A DNA stretch of 64,000 bases from Alphaproteobacteria bacterium (GCA_018336035.1 JAGXRD010000104.1:28018-92017), one strand, 5' to 3'; counted from the first letter of the stretch, positions 17,691 through 25,911 are shown. The notes: a model not told the origin generated them from the sequence alone. Program-made: numbers and translations.

Positions 17691-18209
17691 TCAGGCCGCA
17701 GCGTCGGCAGGACCGGCCAGCAATGGCTTACCGGTGGAGTCGGCGGCTTCCAGCATGCGGCCGGAGAACATGCGCTCCAGACCGATCAGGCCCACCATGC
17801 GGTCGCCCACGGTGATCAACCCTTCCATGAAGCCCAGGCCGCTGACCTGCTCCATATCGGGCATCGGGCGAATCTCGTCTTCATTGATCGTGATGATGTC
17901 GGACACCGCGTCGACCAGGATGCCGACGATGCGCGACGAGACTGAGACGATGATGACAACGTTGTATTTGGTCGGTTCGGTGCGCGGCATGCCGAAGCGG
18001 GCACGCAGGTCGAAGATCGGCACGATGGCGCCGCGCATGTTGATCACGCCGCGCACCACTTCCGGGGTGTTGGGCAGCGGCGTGGTCTCGGACCAGGCGC
18101 GGATCTCGCGCACTGCCATGATGTCGACGCCGTATTCCTCGTTGCCGACCGTGAACGACACGAGCTGTACCGTGCGGGTGGAGCGGGCGGCCTGTTCTGC
18201 TGTTGCCAT
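17691..18209 (-). CDS. cheW: Chemotaxis coupling protein
   Basis: This 172-residue CheW links receptors to CheA. Typical elements are LVSFTVGNEEYGVDIMAVRE, RAWSETTPLPNTPEVVRGVI with NMRGAIVPIFDLRARFGM, and the C-terminal strand set DAVSDIITINEDEIRPMPD. A 20-residue C-terminal extension beyond the core is low complexity (PLLAGPADAAA). The spacing is 16 bases from cheA. Confidence 0.96.
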   Translation of the reverse strand: MATAEQAARSTRTVQLVSFTVGNEEYGVDIMAVREIRAWSETTPLPNTPEVVRGVINMRGAIVPIFDLRARFGMPRTEPTKYNVVIIVSVSSRIVGILVDAVSDIITINEDEIRPMPDMEQVSGLGFMEGLITVGDRMVGLIGLERMFSGRMLEAADSTGKPLLAGPADAAA

Positions 18210-18225
18210 CGAAAGGCTCTCCTGC

Positions 18226-20481
18226 TTACGCTGCCGGTGCGGTCAGGCGCGGCGGATTGCGGCCCTGGCCTTCGTGTTCGGCGATATGCTTGATGCCCGC
18301 GACATCGAGAATGAGCGACACGCGGCCGTTGCCAAGGATGGTGGCGGCACCGACACCGCGGATCGGGTCGAAATTCTCTTCCAGGCTTTTGATAACCACC
18401 TGCTGCTGGCCGATGATCTCGTCCACCACCAGGCCCATTTTCGAGCTGTCTTCCATTTCGACGATGATGACCAGCGCCTTGGTCGGATCGTTGATACCGC
18501 TCGGCACCTTGAAGATGCGGTGCAGGTAAACCAGCGGCACGTATTCGCCACGGATGCGCAACAGCTCGCTCTGGTTGGCCACCACGTTGATCTGGTCCTT
18601 TTCGGGACGCAGGCTCTCCACGATGTTGGCGAGCGGCAGGATGTAGGACTGCACGCCGACCTTGAGCACCATGCCGTCGAGCACGGCGAGCGTCAGCGGC
18701 AGGGTCAGGATGAAGCTGGAGCCCTGGCCGGGGCGCGACTGGATATGCACGCGGCCGCCGAGCGACTGGATATTCTGGCGCACCACGTCCATGCCGACGC
18801 CGCGGCCGGAGATGTTCGACACCGTATCCGCCGTCGAGAAGCCGGGCAGGAAGATCAGGTTGTCGATTTCCTCGTTGCTCAGTACGGCATCGGGAGCGAC
18901 CAGTTTCTTCTCGATCGCCTTCTTCATCACCTTTTCGCGGTTGATGCCGCGGCCGTCGTCGGTGATCTCGATCACGATGCGGCCGCCGCGCTGGTCGGCC
19001 GAGACATGGATCACGCCTTCCGGCGGCTTGCCGGCGGCGGTGCGGTCTTCCGGCGTCTCGATGCCATGGTCGCAGGAATTGCGGATCATGTGGGTGAGCG
19101 GATCGCCGAGCTGCTCGATCACCGTCTTGTCGATCTCGGTGTTCTCGCCGCTCATGTCGAGGCGGATCTTCTTGTTGGTCATCATCGCCAGTTCGCGCAC
19201 CAGGCGCGGCAGGCGGGCAAACACGCTCTTGACCGGCTGGGCGCGCATCGCCATCACGCTTTCCTGCAGATCGCGGATGTGATGCGACAGTTCGGCCAGG
19301 CCGTTGGCGAGTTCGGGATGCTGGTCGGCATGCAGATGCTCGGTCTGCTGCGCGATCATGGCATGCGTGATCACCAGCTCGCCGACCATGTTGACCAGCT
19401 TGTCGACGCGGTCGAGATCGACGCGGATCGAACGCACCGCCTTGGTGTCGCCACCACCACCACCGGCAGCGCCGCCACCAGCACCGGCTTCGGCCTTGGC
19501 GGCTGCAGGTTTCGGCGCGGCCGTTGCTTCCGCTTTCGGCGCGGCAGCTGCGGGCGCGGCAGCCTGTTTCGGCGGTGCAGCGGCTTCGGGTGCGGCTTCG
19601 GCTTCCGGCTCATCCGCGGCTTCGGCGGCGGCGGCGGCAGGCTGCGCGGCAGCTGGCGGATTCAGGCAGGTGATTTCGAGGTCGCAGTCATCCAGCACGA
19701 ATTCGAAGACATCCCTGATCGCCTGTTCGCCGCGATCGGTCTCGATATCGAATTCCCACTTGATATAGGCGCCTTCGGGCTGGATCTGGTCCAGCGCCGG
19801 GATCGCATCGGCATTGGCGCGGGCGATGAAGCCGCCGAGTTCACGCAATTCGCGGATCAGGATCAGCGGCTCGTTGGCGCGCTGGTACAGCGCATCGCGC
19901 GGCGCAAATTTGACCAGATATTTCAGCAGCGGCGCCTTGGTGGCTGCGGGTGCGGCGGCGGCTGCGGCAGGCGCCGGTTCCGGCGCCTTGGCCGGTGCGG
20001 GCTCGTCCATCAGGGCGTCCGCGCCGCCGGCGGCCAGCTGCGCATCCAGCGCCGCCATGGCTTCATCGGCAGCATGCGGATCGGCATTCACGCCCACGGT
20101 GGCTGCCATGTCGATCAGCGACTTGCGGCCTTCGCTCTCGTGCTCAGGCGGCAGGTCGCCGCCGGTCTGCGCGGCTTTCACCAGATCGGACAGGATGTCG
20201 GCGCAATGCAGCACGACCAGCACGGAATCCGGCGTCGGTTCCAGCCGGCCGTCGCGCATCAGGTCGAGCACGGTCTCGAAGATATGCGCAAACGCCACCA
20301 GGCGGTCGAAGCCGAAGGCGCCGGCGCCACCCTTGATCGAGTGGATGGCGCGGAACACGGCATTCAGCGTGCCATTGTCGCCCTCGCCGGCCTGCAAGGC
20401 CATCAGATGGCCTTCGAGGTCGCCGAGAAGCTCTTCGCATTCCGCGAAGAAAGTCTGTTTGAATTGGGCTAGATCATCCAT
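18226..20481 (-). CDS. cheA: Chemotaxis sensor histidine kinase
   Basis: The 751-residue kinase starts with a P1 Hpt domain carrying phospho-His H47 (IHSIKGGAGAFGFDRL). A domain at about 185-270 is probably the response-regulator-binding P2. An Ala/Pro/Gly linker spans about 270-350, ending in a glycine run. P3 dimerisation (DLDRVDKLVNMVGELVITHA), P4 ATPase (HMIRNSCDHGIETPEDR; DDGRGINREKV; GRGVGMDVV) and P5 CheW-like domains follow. It phosphorylates the CheY proteins and CheB. The promoter is probably upstream of the STAS gene or further. Confidence 0.97.
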   Translation of the reverse strand: MDDLAQFKQTFFAECEELLGDLEGHLMALQAGEGDNGTLNAVFRAIHSIKGGAGAFGFDRLVAFAHIFETVLDLMRDGRLEPTPDSVLVVLHCADILSDLVKAAQTGGDLPPEHESEGRKSLIDMAATVGVNADPHAADEAMAALDAQLAAGGADALMDEPAPAKAPEPAPAAAAAAPAATKAPLLKYLVKFAPRDALYQRANEPLILIRELRELGGFIARANADAIPALDQIQPEGAYIKWEFDIETDRGEQAIRDVFEFVLDDCDLEITCLNPPAAAQPAAAAAEAADEPEAEAAPEAAAPPKQAAAPAAAAPKAEATAAPKPAAAKAEAGAGGGAAGGGGGDTKAVRSIRVDLDRVDKLVNMVGELVITHAMIAQQTEHLHADQHPELANGLAELSHHIRDLQESVMAMRAQPVKSVFARLPRLVRELAMMTNKKIRLDMSGENTEIDKTVIEQLGDPLTHMIRNSCDHGIETPEDRTAAGKPPEGVIHVSADQRGGRIVIEITDDGRGINREKVMKKAIEKKLVAPDAVLSNEEIDNLIFLPGFSTADTVSNISGRGVGMDVVRQNIQSLGGRVHIQSRPGQGSSFILTLPLTLAVLDGMVLKVGVQSYILPLANIVESLRPEKDQINVVANQSELLRIRGEYVPLVYLHRIFKVPSGINDPTKALVIIVEMEDSSKMGLVVDEIIGQQQVVIKSLEENFDPIRGVGAATILGNGRVSLILDVAGIKHIAEHEGQGRNPPRLTAPAA

Positions 20482-20526
20482 GGGGCGCGTCCTGCTTCTG
20501 CTCCGCGTCGCCGTTCCGCCAGCCCG

Positions 20527-20892
20527 TTACGGGCTGACCTTGCGGATCACTTCCAGCAGCTTGCCCGGGTCGAAGGGTTTGACGATCCAGCCGGTGGCTC
20601 CCGCGCTGCGACCCTCTTCCTTCTTGGACTGACTGCTTTCAGTGGTGAGAATCAGGACCGGCGTTGCCTTGTTCTTCGGCTTTTTGCGCAGTTCCTTGAT
20701 GAAAGTGATGCCGTCCATCACCGGCATGTTGATGTCGGTGATGATGACGTCGACGGTGTTGGCTTCCAGCAGGTCGAGACCTTCCTGACCATTCTCGCCC
20801 TGGATGATCTCGTATCCGCCCTGCTTCAGTGCGAATTGCAGCATCTGCAGCATGGTCTTCGAGTCGTCGACAGTGAGAACACGCTTGGTCAT
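20527..20892 (-). CDS. cheY: Chemotaxis response regulator
   Basis: The 121-residue receiver has the acidic pocket D9/D10, phospho-acceptor D53 in VIITDINMPVMDG, Thr in LILTTESS and Lys in WIVKPFDPGK. The start at 20892 is preferred: it gives standard CheY length and its ATGA overlaps the stop of the STAS gene. An in-frame ATG five codons upstream is possible. It lies 45 bases before cheA. Confidence 0.94.
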   Translation of the reverse strand: MTKRVLTVDDSKTMLQMLQFALKQGGYEIIQGENGQEGLDLLEANTVDVIITDINMPVMDGITFIKELRKKPKNKATPVLILTTESSQSKKEEGRSAGATGWIVKPFDPGKLLEVIRKVSP

Positions 20893-21203
20893 GTCTGTAC
20901 CGGCCATTTCATGAGAAACGAAAAGAGACCCAGGTCGTCGAAAGCGCTCACGAAGGCATCGCTGGGCGATTTGACGACGAAGGAGATGCCATGCTGCTCC
21001 ATATGCTGGGCAGCCGACAGCAGGATCTGGACGCAGGGGGTCGACAGGCGCTCAACGGGCGCGGCATCGATCACCACCTTGCCGCCCTGCGCCATGATCT
21101 CGTGCAGGCTGTGCAGCAGCGGTTCGGCGGCGCGCAGATCCATGCTGGCCACCAGGCCGAGCTGGGTCGTATCGTCGGTTTTCGTCACCGTGAACGGTTC
21201 CAT
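20889..21203 (-). CDS. STAS-domain protein of the chemotaxis operon
   Basis: The 104-residue protein is a single STAS domain (SpoIIAA/anti-sigma-antagonist fold). It has the region VVIDAAPVERLSTPCVQILL, in which the conserved phosphorylatable Ser/Thr pair is kept, then AAQHMEQHGISFVVKSPSDA. STAS proteins next to cheY and cheA are common in alphaproteobacteria, and their role is little known. The ATG at 21203 follows a very strong GGGGGAG. An upstream in-frame start adds only 13 residues. It overlaps cheY by four bases. Confidence 0.88.
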   Translation of the reverse strand: MEPFTVTKTDDTTQLGLVASMDLRAAEPLLHSLHEIMAQGGKVVIDAAPVERLSTPCVQILLSAAQHMEQHGISFVVKSPSDAFVSAFDDLGLFSFLMKWPVQT

Positions 21204-21381
21204 CAACTCCCCCACAGCACCCGCAGAGCGAGCGCTGACCACCCCATACCGGCAGTCGTAAGCCTTTATCGGTGCAAGCCTAGCCGAGGGCCCGGCAGGA
21301 CGGAAGGGGGATGCTTTGGGGGGTTATTAAAAAACCACATACCTATCGGCACTTCGACGCAGCCGAAGAAGCGGCACCAGG

Positions 21382-21837
21382 TTACTGGTTGCGACCCAGA
21401 TCGATGGTGGACAGCATCTGCGCCCGCATGGCCATCTTGAGTTCCTGATAGCGCTGGCGCAGTTCCAGGCGGGTGCCGCCGGCCAGCTGGAACATCATGA
21501 TAATGGCGCTTTCCAGGTCGTCGGCGCAGTGGCTGATGCTGTCGATGTCGCCGTCCGCCATTTCGGTCTCGCCCAGCTGGCGCAGATAATCCGCGATCCA
21601 CAGGGAATGAACCGCAAGTTGCGAAAGCGACTGGCCATGGACGCGGGTTTCGGTGTTGAAGCGGTCGCTGATCCGGGGCAGGCGGGTCACTGGCGGAACC
21701 GGCCCGATATCCTCGGCTTCCACATCGATGATGGGGTCGTCGGACGGCCCATAGCTATAGGCAGCCCCATCGCCAAAAGCGCTGTCCTGGCCGTAACCCT
21801 GGTCGTGCTCTGCGAACAACCCTTGATCGAGATCCAC
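21382..21837 (-). CDS. Unknown protein of the chemotaxis cluster
   Basis: The 151-residue product begins with an acidic, disordered-looking region (residues 1-50, many Asp, Gly and Pro). It continues as helices (SLSQLAVHSLWIADYLRQLG and CADDLESAIIMMFQLAGGTR) ending in a charged helix. It resembles no family I can name. The start is a GTG at 21837 with a weak ribosome binding site. It is in line with the STAS-cheYAWRB genes but separated from them by 178 bases, so it may end an upstream unit. Confidence 0.7.
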   Translation of the reverse strand: MDLDQGLFAEHDQGYGQDSAFGDGAAYSYGPSDDPIIDVEAEDIGPVPPVTRLPRISDRFNTETRVHGQSLSQLAVHSLWIADYLRQLGETEMADGDIDSISHCADDLESAIIMMFQLAGGTRLELRQRYQELKMAMRAQMLSTIDLGRNQ

Positions 21838-22033
21838 GGGTGTTCCAATCCCTGATAGGCAGAATCTGGCATCGCGAATCGGCGCCTTGTCCGATTCGGT
21901 TTGACCTTACCTGCCGCGATTCGGGGGGTCAAGGAGAACCGCTAGATGGCGGGGGTCAGTCCTGAGTCAACACAATCCGTTGGGGTTGCGCGGATTTCCG
22001 CCGCTGAGACCGGTCGCAGCGAGGCGCAGCGGC

Positions 22034-22570
22034 TCAGCCGCTGATGCGGGCACCGGTCTTGAGCACCACTTTTTCCAGGCCCGAGACCAGTTCGCGGCCA
22101 ATCGCGCCACCATCGCCGCTGATCTTCTGGCTCAGCACGACATACAGCGCGTCGATATGCGGCGACACCACCGCGGCGCTGACCTTGGCGCTCTCAGCAT
22201 TCAGGCAGTGTTCGAGGTAGTTGCTCAGGTAATGCGTGATCGTGGTGACCAGCGGATAGCCAAAGGTGCCGCCGAGACCCTTCATGTCCCAGCAGATGCG
22301 CAGCATCTTCTTCACGCTGTCGGGCGAGTCCAGGTCGGTCGCCTTGAGTTCCTCGAAGGAGGTGCGCATGCGGCCGAGATCGTCATCGGCCCATTTCGCA
22401 TACATCTTGTGGCCGAGCACCTGCACGGCGATCTCGGCTTCCTTGATGGCTTCCTTGTCGATGCCGCCGCCGCCAACCTTCATTTTGAGGTAATTCGGCG
22501 GGGTGACGAATTCCGCACCCTTTGCGGGTTTGCCGGCATCATTCGTCTTTGCGCTGTCGTTGTCGGCCAT
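22034..22570 (-). CDS. Hpt-like protein lacking the phospho-histidine
   Basis: The 178-residue protein has an Hpt-type four-helix signature at residues 92-108: CWDMKGLGGTFGYPLV. In active relatives this reads A-H-D-x-K-G-x-G-G; here the histidine position is Trp94 (codon TGG), flanked by Cys93. The rest of the fold motif, K-G-x-G-G-x-F-G-Y-P, is intact. Residues 1-25 are low complexity. It is probably a scaffold or regulator derived from a histidine phosphotransfer protein. The ATG at 22570 gives the best start, though its ribosome binding site is weak. Confidence 0.75.
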   Translation of the reverse strand: MADNDSAKTNDAGKPAKGAEFVTPPNYLKMKVGGGGIDKEAIKEAEIAVQVLGHKMYAKWADDDLGRMRTSFEELKATDLDSPDSVKKMLRICWDMKGLGGTFGYPLVTTITHYLSNYLEHCLNAESAKVSAAVVSPHIDALYVVLSQKISGDGGAIGRELVSGLEKVVLKTGARISG

Positions 22571-22679
22571 TCTAGCGTTCAAGCTCCCGCAGTGCCGTGA
22601 CATGGCCCTGCAATAACACGGGCAAAGTAAACGTCCCGTTGCACAGCCGCAACCGAATACATACTGATCTTTACAAAGA

Positions 22680-23195
22680 CTAGAACAGCTCGACGTCGTT
22701 CTTGGCCGCGATTGCAGAGGCTGCGCGGCCTGCATCCTCAGATGGGGCGCCGAGCAGGTAATGCTGGAAATGCGCCCGGACCTGTTCCAGCGTCTGGCTG
22801 GCGATCAGCCCTTCGCCCCAGCCGGCCGCGCGTTCGGTCAGGCGCGGCGCCCAGTCGCGGCCTGACTGGTCGCGAATGATGTCCTCGACATACCGGAGTG
22901 CGTTAATCACATGCTGCTGGCGCTGGCTGCGCAGGTCGTCGCCCTGCATCAGCGAGATGGCCTCGCCCATCAGCGGCGAGTCCGGCAACTGGCGGCCGAG
23001 TTCGACCAGCTTGGACGCGAAAGCCTGACCGTTGGCATTCTGCGTCTTTTGCAGGTCCTCAACCTCTTCCTTGAGGGCGAGCAGCACCAGCGCGATGAAA
23101 TCCAGCAATTCGCGCGACCCGGCAGGGCTGATGCCCTCCGTGCTGCCCGACTGCGTATTACGATTATCTCTCGGCAATGCCCGAGCCTTCCCCAT
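22680..23195 (-). CDS. CheZ-like chemotaxis protein (putative CheY phosphatase)
   Basis: The 171-residue helical protein has two long helices. In the second, residues 84-95 read MQGDDLRSQRQQHV, giving an Asp-x3-Gln pair (D87 and Q91) like the catalytic D-L-T-G-Q of E. coli CheZ. Its C-terminus ends NDVELF, an acidic/aromatic tail like the CheY-binding peptide that ends CheZ. Overall similarity is low, so the assignment is an inference from motif, helix layout and position at the head of the che run. The start may instead be the GTG at 23231, adding 12 residues. Confidence 0.6.
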   Translation of the reverse strand: MGKARALPRDNRNTQSGSTEGISPAGSRELLDFIALVLLALKEEVEDLQKTQNANGQAFASKLVELGRQLPDSPLMGEAISLMQGDDLRSQRQQHVINALRYVEDIIRDQSGRDWAPRLTERAAGWGEGLIASQTLEQVRAHFQHYLLGAPSEDAGRAASAIAAKNDVELF

Positions 23196-23467
23196 TTGCT
23201 GACTTTTGCCATAGTTCACGCCGCTTTGCACCCGTCCGCCGGGCCGCCATTGCGGTAATCTTTGGCCTTGTCTCAGAACCCCGTACGGCCTGCCCCTACA
23301 GGCTACGACCGGTGGTTGTTATCAAGCCCGCCATCGCCGCCATGCTCCCACTTTGGCCAAAACCAGGGCGGGTGGGTACTTAAAAGCCGGTAATCATCGC
23401 CAGCATACATATGCCGCTGTGGAGAAACGTGCTAACTAGCTGACCGATAAGGGGGCGCCGCGCGGAT

Positions 23468-24658
23468 ATGGATCCGATCGACATCAAAGAGATGCTGCAC
23501 CATCACCATCTTTGGCTGAAGGGCATGCCCAGCGGCAAGCCGGCGGATTTCGCTGGCCGGGACCTGACGGGCGCTGACCTCAGCGGTGCCGATCTGCGCC
23601 GCGCATCCTTCCGCATGGCGAAGTTGCGCGATGCGCGCCTGAGCAAGGCGCAGCTCGTGCAGTGCGATCTTTTTAAGGCCGATCTCAGCGGTGCCGATCT
23701 CAGCGAAGCCGATCTCAGCCGCGCCGACCTGCGCGGTGCCACGCTGGAAAGCGTCAATATGGCCGGCGCCAATCTGACGGGTGCGAATTTCCGCCGCGGG
23801 CTTGAACTGGGCCAGGATGCCGCCGAAGGCGTCGAGGTGCTGCGCCAGAATGTCACCGGCAGCAATTTCGCCGGCGCCACGCTGGTCGGCGTCGATGCGC
23901 TGGGTGCGGATTTCAGCGGCAGCAATCTGGCTGGGGCCAATCTGCAGGATGCAGCACTGACCGATTGCCAGCTGGTCAGCGTCGATCTCACCGGCGCCGA
24001 TCTGGCCGGCGCCACGCTGGCGAGCGCCAACCTGGTTGGTGCCGAACTGAGCGGCGCCAATCTGACCGGCGCCACGCTGCAGGGTGCCAATCTGACAGAT
24101 GCGCATCTGCATGGTGTTGACCTCAGCGATGTCGATACCTTCGGCGCCAATGTGGTGATGGCCAATATGGCGCCTGAGCCCGCTTCGGCCGCGCCCAAGC
24201 CGATGAGTGAAGCAGAGATCAATGCTGCGCTGGCGGCGCACAAGACCTGGGTTGGCGGCGGCGACGGCCGCCCGGCAAATCTGCGCGGCCAGGATCTCAG
24301 CGGTTTCGATCTGGCCGGCCTCGATCTCTCCGGCATCAAGCTGCGCGGCGCCGCGCTGCGCGATGCCAGGATCGACAATACGGTATTCAAATTTGCCGAT
24401 CTGTCCGGGGTCGATATGCGTGGTTGCAGTGCGCGGGGTACAACCTTTGCCGGCTGCAACCTGACGGGTGCCGACCTGCGCAATGGCCGGTTCAGCGGCA
24501 GTCGTTTTGCCAGCGCCGAAATTCTCTCGGCCACCGGGGAACGCACCGGCCGCCGTATCTACACGGATTTGTCAAATGCGCGCCTGGCCGGGGCGATCTG
24601 CGATGGCGTCGACTGGGCGGATGCGATCCTTCATGACGTCAGCGGTCTTGAACCGTGA
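23468..24658 (+). CDS. Pentapeptide-repeat protein next to cheD
   Basis: The 396-residue protein is mostly A(D/N)LXX pentapeptide repeats in two blocks (about 26-235 and 275-395), which would fold as right-handed quadrilateral beta-helices. Each block is introduced by the same motif: His13-x2-Trp16 and His258-x2-Trp261, then Gly-(K/R)-Pro-Ala-x-(L/F)-x-Gly-x-Asp-Leu. A short helical linker (PKPMSEAEINAALAAHKTW) joins the blocks. There is no signal peptide. It starts the plus-strand arm of the chemotaxis cluster, 24 bases before cheD, which suggests a scaffold role. Its start lies 272 bases from the divergent CheZ-like gene. Confidence 0.9.
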   Translation: MDPIDIKEMLHHHHLWLKGMPSGKPADFAGRDLTGADLSGADLRRASFRMAKLRDARLSKAQLVQCDLFKADLSGADLSEADLSRADLRGATLESVNMAGANLTGANFRRGLELGQDAAEGVEVLRQNVTGSNFAGATLVGVDALGADFSGSNLAGANLQDAALTDCQLVSVDLTGADLAGATLASANLVGAELSGANLTGATLQGANLTDAHLHGVDLSDVDTFGANVVMANMAPEPASAAPKPMSEAEINAALAAHKTWVGGGDGRPANLRGQDLSGFDLAGLDLSGIKLRGAALRDARIDNTVFKFADLSGVDMRGCSARGTTFAGCNLTGADLRNGRFSGSRFASAEILSATGERTGRRIYTDLSNARLAGAICDGVDWADAILHDVSGLEP

Positions 24659-24682
24659 CCTGCCCCTAGCCATGATGATGCG

Positions 24683-25336
24683 ATGAATACCACACCCGGC
24701 AGCATCCTGCGGCGTCCCGCCGCCACCGAGGGCAGCGCCAGTCCTGGGGCGGAGCGCCGGCGCTATTACGACCCGATCCTGAAAGTTAACGTGGTGCAGG
24801 TCTTCCAGGGCGATTTCTACGTCTCCACCCGCGAGGGGGAGATGCTGGCAACGGTTCTGGGCTCCTGCGTGGCGGCCTGCATCCGCGATCCGGTCGCTGG
24901 CGTTGGCGGCATGAATCACTTCCTGCTGCCCGACAAGGGCGGCGACACCAATCCGGATTTGCCGTTTTCTGCCTCGCTGCGCTACGGTAGCTATTCGATG
25001 GAGCAGTTGATCAACGGGATTCTCGGTGCCGGCGGACGGCGCGAGCGGCTGGAGGTAAAGATTTTCGGCGGCGCCAATGTGCTGGCCGGCCTGCGCGGCA
25101 TCGGCCATCAGAATGCCGAGTTCGTCGAACGCTATCTGAAGGATGAAGGCTTCCGGATCATGGGATCCGATCTGCGCGGCACACTTCCGCGCAAGGTGCA
25201 GTATTTCCCGGCCAGCGGTGTGGTGCGCATGAAGCAGATCGAAGATGCCAGCGCCAAGACGGTGTTCCAGCGCGAGAGCACCAAGAAGATCACCGCGGTG
25301 CAGACCACGGCGGGCAGCATCGAGCTGTTCGACTGA
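24683..25336 (+). CDS. cheD: Chemoreceptor glutamine deamidase
   Basis: The 217-residue enzyme deamidates receptor glutamines and in some bacteria is sequestered by CheC. The catalytic trio is visible as T57, C62 and H79 in LATVLGSCVAACIRD and GVGGMNHFLLP. EVKIFGGANVLAG and VQYFPASGVVRMKQ complete the family pattern. The first 28 residues are a poorly conserved extension. It is cotranscribed with the pentapeptide protein and the atypical receiver downstream. No cheC is visible. Confidence 0.95.
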   Translation: MNTTPGSILRRPAATEGSASPGAERRRYYDPILKVNVVQVFQGDFYVSTREGEMLATVLGSCVAACIRDPVAGVGGMNHFLLPDKGGDTNPDLPFSASLRYGSYSMEQLINGILGAGGRRERLEVKIFGGANVLAGLRGIGHQNAEFVERYLKDEGFRIMGSDLRGTLPRKVQYFPASGVVRMKQIEDASAKTVFQRESTKKITAVQTTAGSIELFD

Positions 25337-25359
25337 GGCCGGATTAAGAGCATCGTTTC

Positions 25360-25911
25360 ATGGCATACAAACTCAATAATGTCGCAGTGCTGGTGGTCGA
25401 CAGTAACCACAACCACATGCAGCTTATCAAAGAGGTTCTGCGACCGCTCGGTGTCACGCGCATTGCCGAATGCCTGAATGCCAAGGATGCGCTCACCTAT
25501 CTTGAGACCAACGTCGTCGATATCATCTTCACCGAGTGGCATATGGACGGTGAGATGGACGGCATGGGGCTGGTGGAGTGGATCCGCAAGAATCCTGCCT
25601 CCAAGAACGTGTTCGTGCCGATCGTGATGGTCACCGCGCAGTCGGAACAGTGGAAGGTGATGAAGGCCCGCGATGTCGGCGTCACCGAATTCCTGGTCAA
25701 ACCTTTTTCGGCCAAGACGATGGCACGCCGCATCACCATGGTGATCGAGTATCCGCGGCAGTTCGTGCGTACCGACGATTTCTTCGGTCCCGACCGCCGC
25801 CGCCACAAGGTCTCGAACTATACCGGCGAAGAACGCCGCAAGGACATGCTGGAGAAGGGCGACCAGCAGATGGACGACAGCGCAGTCGCCAACCTGCTGA
25901 ACGAACTCTGA
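25360..25911 (+). CDS. Atypical receiver protein with Glu at the phospho-acceptor site
   Basis: The 183-residue protein has a CheY-like domain (1-128) followed by a basic tail (RTDDFFGPDRRRHKVSNYTG, then EERRKDMLEKG). The phospho-acceptor position is Glu59 (codon GAG) in IIFTEWHMDGEMDGMGL, and the acidic pocket keeps only one Asp (VVDSNHN). The Thr (MVTAQSE) and Lys (LVKPFS) switch residues remain. A three-residue insertion follows the acceptor. It is likely a pseudo-receiver locked in an active-like state. It is 23 bases after cheD. Confidence 0.85.
   Translation: MAYKLNNVAVLVVDSNHNHMQLIKEVLRPLGVTRIAECLNAKDALTYLETNVVDIIFTEWHMDGEMDGMGLVEWIRKNPASKNVFVPIVMVTAQSEQWKVMKARDVGVTEFLVKPFSAKTMARRITMVIEYPRQFVRTDDFFGPDRRRHKVSNYTGEERRKDMLEKGDQQMDDSAVANLLNEL

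Noticed and set aside
17677..20472. A 931-codon plus-strand frame over cheA and cheW
   Set aside because: It is a shadow of the cheA frame with glycine/arginine runs where cheA has its Ala/Pro linker.
21204..21381. Sigma-54 promoter before the STAS-cheY-cheA operon
   Set aside because: A TTGCA is present on the minus strand, but the GG element is two bases closer than the -24/-12 spacing allows.
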